The notes beneath the pieces are model-generated. The model was not told the DNA's origin and made no database searches. It was given only the letters and a program-made list of their open reading frames with translations. From the NCBI GenBank assembly GCA_038363925.1, contig JAQQWL010000005.1:1550001-1614000 (forward strand): DNA of 64,000 nucleotides, written 5' to 3'. Positions 59,690 to 64,000 of this stretch are shown here, piece by piece. Source of the DNA: Apiospora phragmitis. Lineage: Eukaryota > Ascomycota > Sordariomycetes > Amphisphaeriales > Apiosporaceae. How positions within the stretch are numbered: position 1 is the first letter of the stretch; the number at the start of each line of letters is the position of its first letter. The position numbers and the translations under genes were made by a program.

Positions 59690-60998
59690 ATGGCGCCTCC
59701 TCCCCTTCGGTGAGTATTCTCTACAACAGCACATTTGGTGTAGCATTGAACATTGATGTGTAAAGAAATATCGCTGAAACTTGCGTGTCAGACACCAACA
59801 CCCCATAGATTCCTCCGCTCCCAAAAGGACAGGAGGAACTCAACAAAGCGGCACACCCAAGCCGCTCGCCAGCGGCTCGCAGCAGTTCCATGCAACGCCG
59901 CGCTTCTCTCTCCACTCGACGCCGCGCGGTGTAGCTTCATCCTCTACCACGCCGGCGCCAACGTCCACGTTCGTCCAGAGGCAGCGCAATAGCAATGCCC
60001 ATGATGGCATCCATGACATCATCGACAGCTCGCCGCCCGAACCGCCGCCGCGGCCGTCGTATGGTGGCGCAGCTCGCAACATGCATGACTCTATCGAAGC
60101 TGACTCGGAGCCGCCGTCTTCAAATTCCATGCTAGTTCCGAGCAGTCAGCACCGTGACGCTGCTGATGCTGTGGCTACTGTTGTTACTACTACTTATTAT
60201 GAAGATGAATTCATCGACGGAGCCCAGTATGATGGCCCGTCACCCAAGAGACGTCGCTTGTCCGTCTCTTCTGATGTAGATATGGAACCAGTCATCCCTG
60301 CTTCTTCCCAAGGCGCTCTGGTAGAGTATTCTCAAGGTGCATCAGAAGAAGGTTCTTTGGAGAGTTCAGAAGATGCAGTAGACGAAGAAATGGTCAGCCA
60401 TGACGACGAGTCCTCCGCCTCACCTCCACTCAACAGGAGAACCAATTTATTCGCTCCGCAGCAGCCGCAGCAGCAGCAACAACCTAAGTTCCAGCCAGTG
60501 CCCCGGTTCAAGCCCCCAGAACTACCGGAACCCGGCCACCGCGAGCCACTTCCCGACGCGTTCTCGCCCCGCCGAAAAGGAGCCAAGTACGTTCCCGGCG
60601 GTCTCGCTTCGGAACTGCGGGACTGGCTGATGAACATCGAGACCGCGACTGGGTCCAAGCTGGACGGCGACTGGGCCGCCCGGCTGCGCGTGGACGAGGT
60701 GCGGACCGCATCTAACATGATGCTCGTCACCGGCTCGCAGCAGCAAGGGCGACGAGACACCGACAACGACAGCGGCGGCAGCAGCGGTGGCAGCGGTCTG
60801 TTCATTTCCAAGGAAGGCGACGTGAGCTCTCGTGTGATTTTGGCAGGCGAAGGGCGGCTGCAGGGTCTGGCTAGAAAGAGCGAGGTCGCTGTGGGCTGTG
60901 TGGTCGGGGTCGCGAGGCCTGTTTGGGAAGTGGATCTGGGCAGTGAGGGTCTCTGGGCTGTTGCTTGCGATTGGGTGGTTCTCTCGGCACCATCATGA
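59690..60998 (+). CDS. Hypothetical protein, disordered N-terminus and OB-like C-terminal domain
   Basis: A 20-nt first exon (59690-59709, ATG GCG CCT...) is spliced to 59792-60998; the join gives MAPPPLRHQHPIDSSAPKR and 408 aa. The start is chosen because the open frame of exon 2 has no good ATG near its beginning and the phases match. Residues 1-270 are low complexity, with IIDSSPPEPPPRP, acidic ESSEDAVDEEM and a poly-Gln run. The C-terminal 130 residues look folded: ELRDWLMNIETATGSKL, ASNMMLVTGSQ, SRVILAGEGRLQGLARKS and WEVDLGSEGLWAVACDWVVL, a pattern of strands compatible with an OB fold. I cannot assign it to a family; a small genome-maintenance OB protein would fit the neighbourhood but is conjecture. 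No breaks. Confidence 0.65.
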
Positions 60999-61338
60999 GT
61001 AAAGATTACGTGGAATATGATGTTTGGAGAATGACCGTGTCTTGCGTCATCTAGAGTGATACCACACGGAGTTCGGAACCGTCTGGTGGATATTAACGTA
61101 TGACCCCTTTGTTCGACGATAGATGCATCTAGAGTCCTCACCATGGCATTTTTGTGCAAGCTCGGATATGCGGCACCCAATTTGACAATACCTGAGAGAG
61201 CCGAATGCTACCTATACCAACCATATATTTAAGGTCTCGATACTTAAGACAAGTTTAACACACATGCCTGTCGCCAACATACACATAAGCCCAAAGACAC
61301 GATATCCGAGACTCTCTCATCCTCTATTCCCCGTCATC
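60999..61338. other. Intergenic
   Basis: A 340-bp spacer before the small 95-aa gene, with a TATATTTAAG-like AT-rich word near 61223 that may be part of its promoter. An in-frame ATG at 61264 would lengthen the next protein by 25 residues. Confidence 0.4.
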
Positions 61339-61626
61339 ATGGACACCAAGGTTGAGGAGCCCTTCCGCGCTGAGATCATGGCCATGTACCACCGCTGCCA
61401 GAGTATCCTGGAGAGCAACGCGTGTCTCGTCCCCTCCGACTGCCACGACGCTCTGGAGCTGGTCGACGCCGCCGTCGATCTGGCCGAGGATGCGCGGCTC
61501 GGCGAGGAGACGCTGCAGCGGTGCCGCGAGCTTCAGGCGCGCTGTTTGGATTTGCTGCGGAAGAAGTACCGCGTGTCGGAGTATCATGAGCGGGATCGTT
61601 ATAACAAGTATACCTCTACGCAATAA
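61339..61626 (+). CDS. Small helical hypothetical protein
   Basis: 95 aa from MDTKVEEPFRAEIMAMYHRC to YNKYTSTQ with no intron. It appears fully alpha-helical: RCQSILESNACLVPSDCHDA, LELVDAAVDLAEDARLGEET, LQRCRELQARCLDLLRKKYR. High codon GC bias compared with its flanks supports coding. Four of its residues are Cys, in helices. No family is recognised. The Met at 61339 is favoured over 61264 because the extra 25 residues are unlike the rest. Confidence 0.6.
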   Translation: MDTKVEEPFRAEIMAMYHRCQSILESNACLVPSDCHDALELVDAAVDLAEDARLGEETLQRCRELQARCLDLLRKKYRVSEYHERDRYNKYTSTQ

Positions 61627-62091
61627 TCGTCGATTCCTCTCGCACCTCCAGCAGCAGCTCCTTTTCACGAGACCGAAAAGGAAAACGTTCCTAGGCCATC
61701 TTTCAGGAGGCAACAATCGATTGCGTGGTTCGACCAAGTAACTGTAGCCGAAACGCGGTTTTAAATGACGATGCAGAGGCAATTCCCTGCGTCGAATCTT
61801 TGTAGTCCTGGGTCAGATATTTGTAGGTTTTCGGTGCACTTAGACAGTTGAGTTAGTAAAGGGGCGTAAGCCTGGTGCGAGATATCATGAAAATGGGATA
61901 TGATTGTACATACATGATAGCTTACATTATTGATGGATGAATTTGTATGTTATGCAATAACCAGCCAGACTGGTTTCGGATCCCAAAGATGCCTTTTCTT
62001 ATACATTGGGGGGGGAGGGATATATATGGCCGCTCAGTCTCACTCGGCATCATCTACTAGTATGTAGATGTAGATATATCCTCAAATGGAC
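61627..62091. other. Convergent intergenic region
   Basis: A 465-bp spacer between the ends of the small helical gene and the 2EXR gene. AT-rich; nothing coding seen. Confidence 0.5.
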
Positions 62092-63119
62092 CTATTGCCA
62101 GGTAGTGAGTATGGATGCCACAGGCACGATTCGAATATATTCTAATGGCCTCAGAAGACTGCCAATAGACCTCAAACAGCATCGAGCCCCCACGAAGCCC
62201 CAGGAGGGAGTTGTGCGCCGGCAAAAGGTCTTGACCAGGTCTCTCCACCTGATATCCAACAGCTGCGCGTCACCGTCGGGCCAGCAGCCTTCGCACGCCT
62301 CCCCCGAGGGATACGCACGGTGGAATGCGCACCAGAACGGGGGATGGTCGCGAGCCTCGATGTAGACGGTGATCTTCATCATTGGCGACGAACATTTCCA
62401 CGACGAGGACTCGTGAAGCATTTTGAGGAACCCCTGAAAAGACGCCTGCGTAACGAACGGAGGCGCATGCAGCTCGCGGTTCTTCAGATGCTTGCCCGGG
62501 CTAATAGGAACGTCGTCGTAATATACATCCGCATTCCCGTTCGCGTGGTTCTGACTGTTCACGCTGCTGCCCCAGAAGCTGGGCGCCGGGAACTGGTACC
62601 CGACCTGAGGACGAGATGTTCCAGCCGCCCCCGCTGCGCCATATCGCGCAGAATAGGCGCGTAAACGCTGTGGAACAGGCAGAAGTGGTGCTCCTGGACG
62701 TTGAAACTGAAATGCAGGGTCCGGACGTAGAGCCGGGGCGTCAGGGAGCGCACGAGAAAAGAGGTAGGGGAGCCTGAAACATCCGCATACTCAGAGGCTT
62801 GGGTGTCTAGCACAACTTCCTGGTAGAAGATGGGGGCGGCCTCCTCGTATAGCCAGCGGCAGGTAAGGAACAAACTCAAGGCCTGCTGGTATGCTTTAGG
62901 GGAACGTCTGGAGAGGGTTGTGCTATGTCGGGTTTCTGGCAGGACGGCAAGCTTGAGTATCTCGTGCCTCAGCTCGTAGGGTAGGTCGAAGAAAGGGAAT
63001 ACACCCCTGCGCGGGAAATCCTGCTTCTGTCGTGGTCTACTAAACCGGCCATGGTCCCTGAATGTGTTGGAATGTGATGCGTGTTGTTTGATCCGGGTGG
63101 GGCGGGTTTCCCTCGGCAT
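62092..63119 (-). CDS. 2EXR / F-box-like domain protein, one frameshift
   Basis: Starts at 63119 with MPRETRPTRIKQHASHSN. After a basic region comes the signature FPFFDLPYELRHEILKLAV of fungal 2EXR/F-box-like proteins, then ALSLFLTCRWLYEEAAPIF, FLVRSLTPRLYVRTLHFSFN and RGRLEHLVLR. One base is missing near 62610 (LRVGYQFPAP junction); after it FPAPSFWGSSVNSQNHANG and KITVYIEARDHPPF continue to a stop at 62092, 342 aa when corrected. Such proteins are numerous in filamentous fungi, rarely characterised, and may serve as SCF ubiquitin-ligase adaptors. The frame upstream of 63119 is also open, so an earlier start is possible, but the sequence there is not protein-like. Confidence 0.7.
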
Positions 63120-63706
63120 AGCGATCTGCCTTTTCAAACGACAAAGCGTCTTGACGCCTCCTCTGCCTATGGATACGCTAAGAAAAGGATGAAAGCACGG
63201 AGTACGGGTTGATTCGCCGTGGCCGATATTTGCTACCTTGGGAACACCAGAACCATCTTGAGTGTACAGTAGATCGAGAAGATAGTGGGATGTGAAGTTG
63301 TGAATGTAAGAGCTCCAGCATCTGGACTGGTAGCACGAGACGCCACATTTTGTGGGGCCACATATGGTACCTGGGTACCAAGTACTTTGGCCTAACAATA
63401 ATGGAATCTATGTACCTACATAACGAGGGACAGTTGTTTGGGTTCATCGCCCACTGCCGCCGATATCACGAAACCATCGTTGGGATATAGCCGGTGGTCA
63501 GAATATTAAGTCATGGTCTATCTCTATAGCATCGCTTCGTTTCGGTCAAGGTATCAAGGCAGATTCGTTATGCCTGTTCCCGCCACTTTCTATACCCGTC
63601 TATACAAAGCCCGGAACGCCTCTGCAAACTCGCATCTTCCATAGATGCATCATACATCAAAACGGAGAGAAAGCAACGTCAGTCGCCCAGCTATCTACGC
63701 TGGCGT
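63120..63706. other. Intergenic
   Basis: 587 bp between two minus-strand genes, holding the promoter of the 2EXR gene and the 3' flank of the next. No gene recognised. Confidence 0.45.
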
Positions 63707-64000
63707 TTACCACCTTCCTGATTCTCCACCATAACCACCGCCACCGCCACCGCCACCGCCTCCAGACGACCATCCGCCTTGGCCACCTTGGTCACCTCGG
63801 CCGCCGCCTTGGGCACCGCCGCCACCACGTCCATAACCACCACGAGGAGCCTTCATGGGATCCGGCCCGACTACGAGTCCTCTCGTGCCCCGGAGTCCCA
63901 TCTTGCCCACCGTGCTCTTGTAAAGTGTTGGTACTTCCGGCGCACCGAGTCCATCCAAGGCAAGCTTGTTGGCTTCCGCCACTAACGTCTCGGCATCCCA
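63707..64000 (-). CDS. C-terminus of a glycine-rich protein, 5' part beyond the window
   Basis: An open frame enters from the right edge (WDAETLVAEANKLALDGLG), continues with VPTLYKSTVGKMGLRGTRG and PDPMKAPRGGYGRGGGG, and ends in a Gly/Arg-rich tail, GGESGRW, with its stop at 63707. The Gly-rich tail with RGG-like words is common in RNA-binding proteins. The part visible (98 residues) is too short to name the family. The GGT/GGC repeats at 63730-63770 are a likely place for copy-number change or sequence error. Confidence 0.6.
   Translation of the reverse strand, partial: WDAETLVAEANKLALDGLGAPEVPTLYKSTVGKMGLRGTRGLVVGPDPMKAPRGGYGRGGGGAQGGGRGDQGGQGGWSSGGGGGGGGGGYGGESGRW

Overview
The window is nuclear DNA from a filamentous ascomycete (Pezizomycotina, probably Sordariomycetes; the order cannot be fixed by reading). 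Evidence: short introns of about 50-100 nt with GT..AG ends and CTAAC/CTGAC branch sites; fungal forms of MED1, AIM24, Wee1, GCP3, HFI1/ADA1 and MRC1; and a block of fungal STAND (NLR-type) receptors. I found about 25 genes or gene remnants. No rRNA, tRNA, CRISPR array or intact transposon was recognised.

Layout. 1-2.7 kb: a divergent pair, an NCS1 nucleobase/allantoin-type permease (cut by the left edge) and a thymine-dioxygenase-like 2OG-Fe(II) oxygenase, sharing a promoter with three GATA sites. 4.2-13.2 kb: an orphan gene, an AIM24-family mitochondrial protein, a small multi-exon gene, Mediator subunit MED1 and a long orphan protein. 14.4-27.1 kb: an accessory, decayed block holding a NACHT-ankyrin receptor, a RelA/SpoT-like synthetase relic, a CorA-like fragment, a BTB/POZ gene, a DUF7708-NACHT-C2H2 receptor and a truncated SNF2 helicase. 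27.4-31.7 kb: a small membrane protein, a secreted tyrosinase with 11 exons and a secreted cupin. 31.7-40.4 kb: almost 9 kb with no recognisable gene. 40.5-61.6 kb: a conserved core block of Wee1 kinase, a protoglobin-like protein, GCP3/Spc98, HFI1/ADA1, MRC1, an OB-like protein and a 95-aa protein. 62.1-64 kb: a 2EXR/F-box-like gene and the glycine-rich C-terminus of a gene that leaves the window.

How the genes relate. Wee1, MRC1 and GCP3 all serve the cell cycle, but their proximity is probably chance. MRC1 has an MCB element (ACGCGT) with two near-matches upstream, and a single MCB lies about 1.2 kb upstream of Wee1; both fit G1/S control. The permease and oxygenase look like a nitrogen-regulated pyrimidine or nucleobase salvage pair. 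The receptor block pairs two NLR types with a RelA/SpoT-like enzyme, a candidate incompatibility or immunity locus.

Caution. Twelve genes, including conserved ones such as MED1 and MRC1, contain single-base frameshifts, mostly in short homopolymers. In every such gene whose full exon structure I worked out, the smallest set of one-base corrections brings the coding length back to a multiple of three. This looks like uncorrected sequencing error, so broken genes in the accessory block should not all be read as true pseudogenes. Six in-frame stops in that region and its flanks, plus one in a small gene at 7.5 kb, are a separate matter. At least one, a likely CAG to TAG change in the RelA/SpoT gene, looks like a real mutation.
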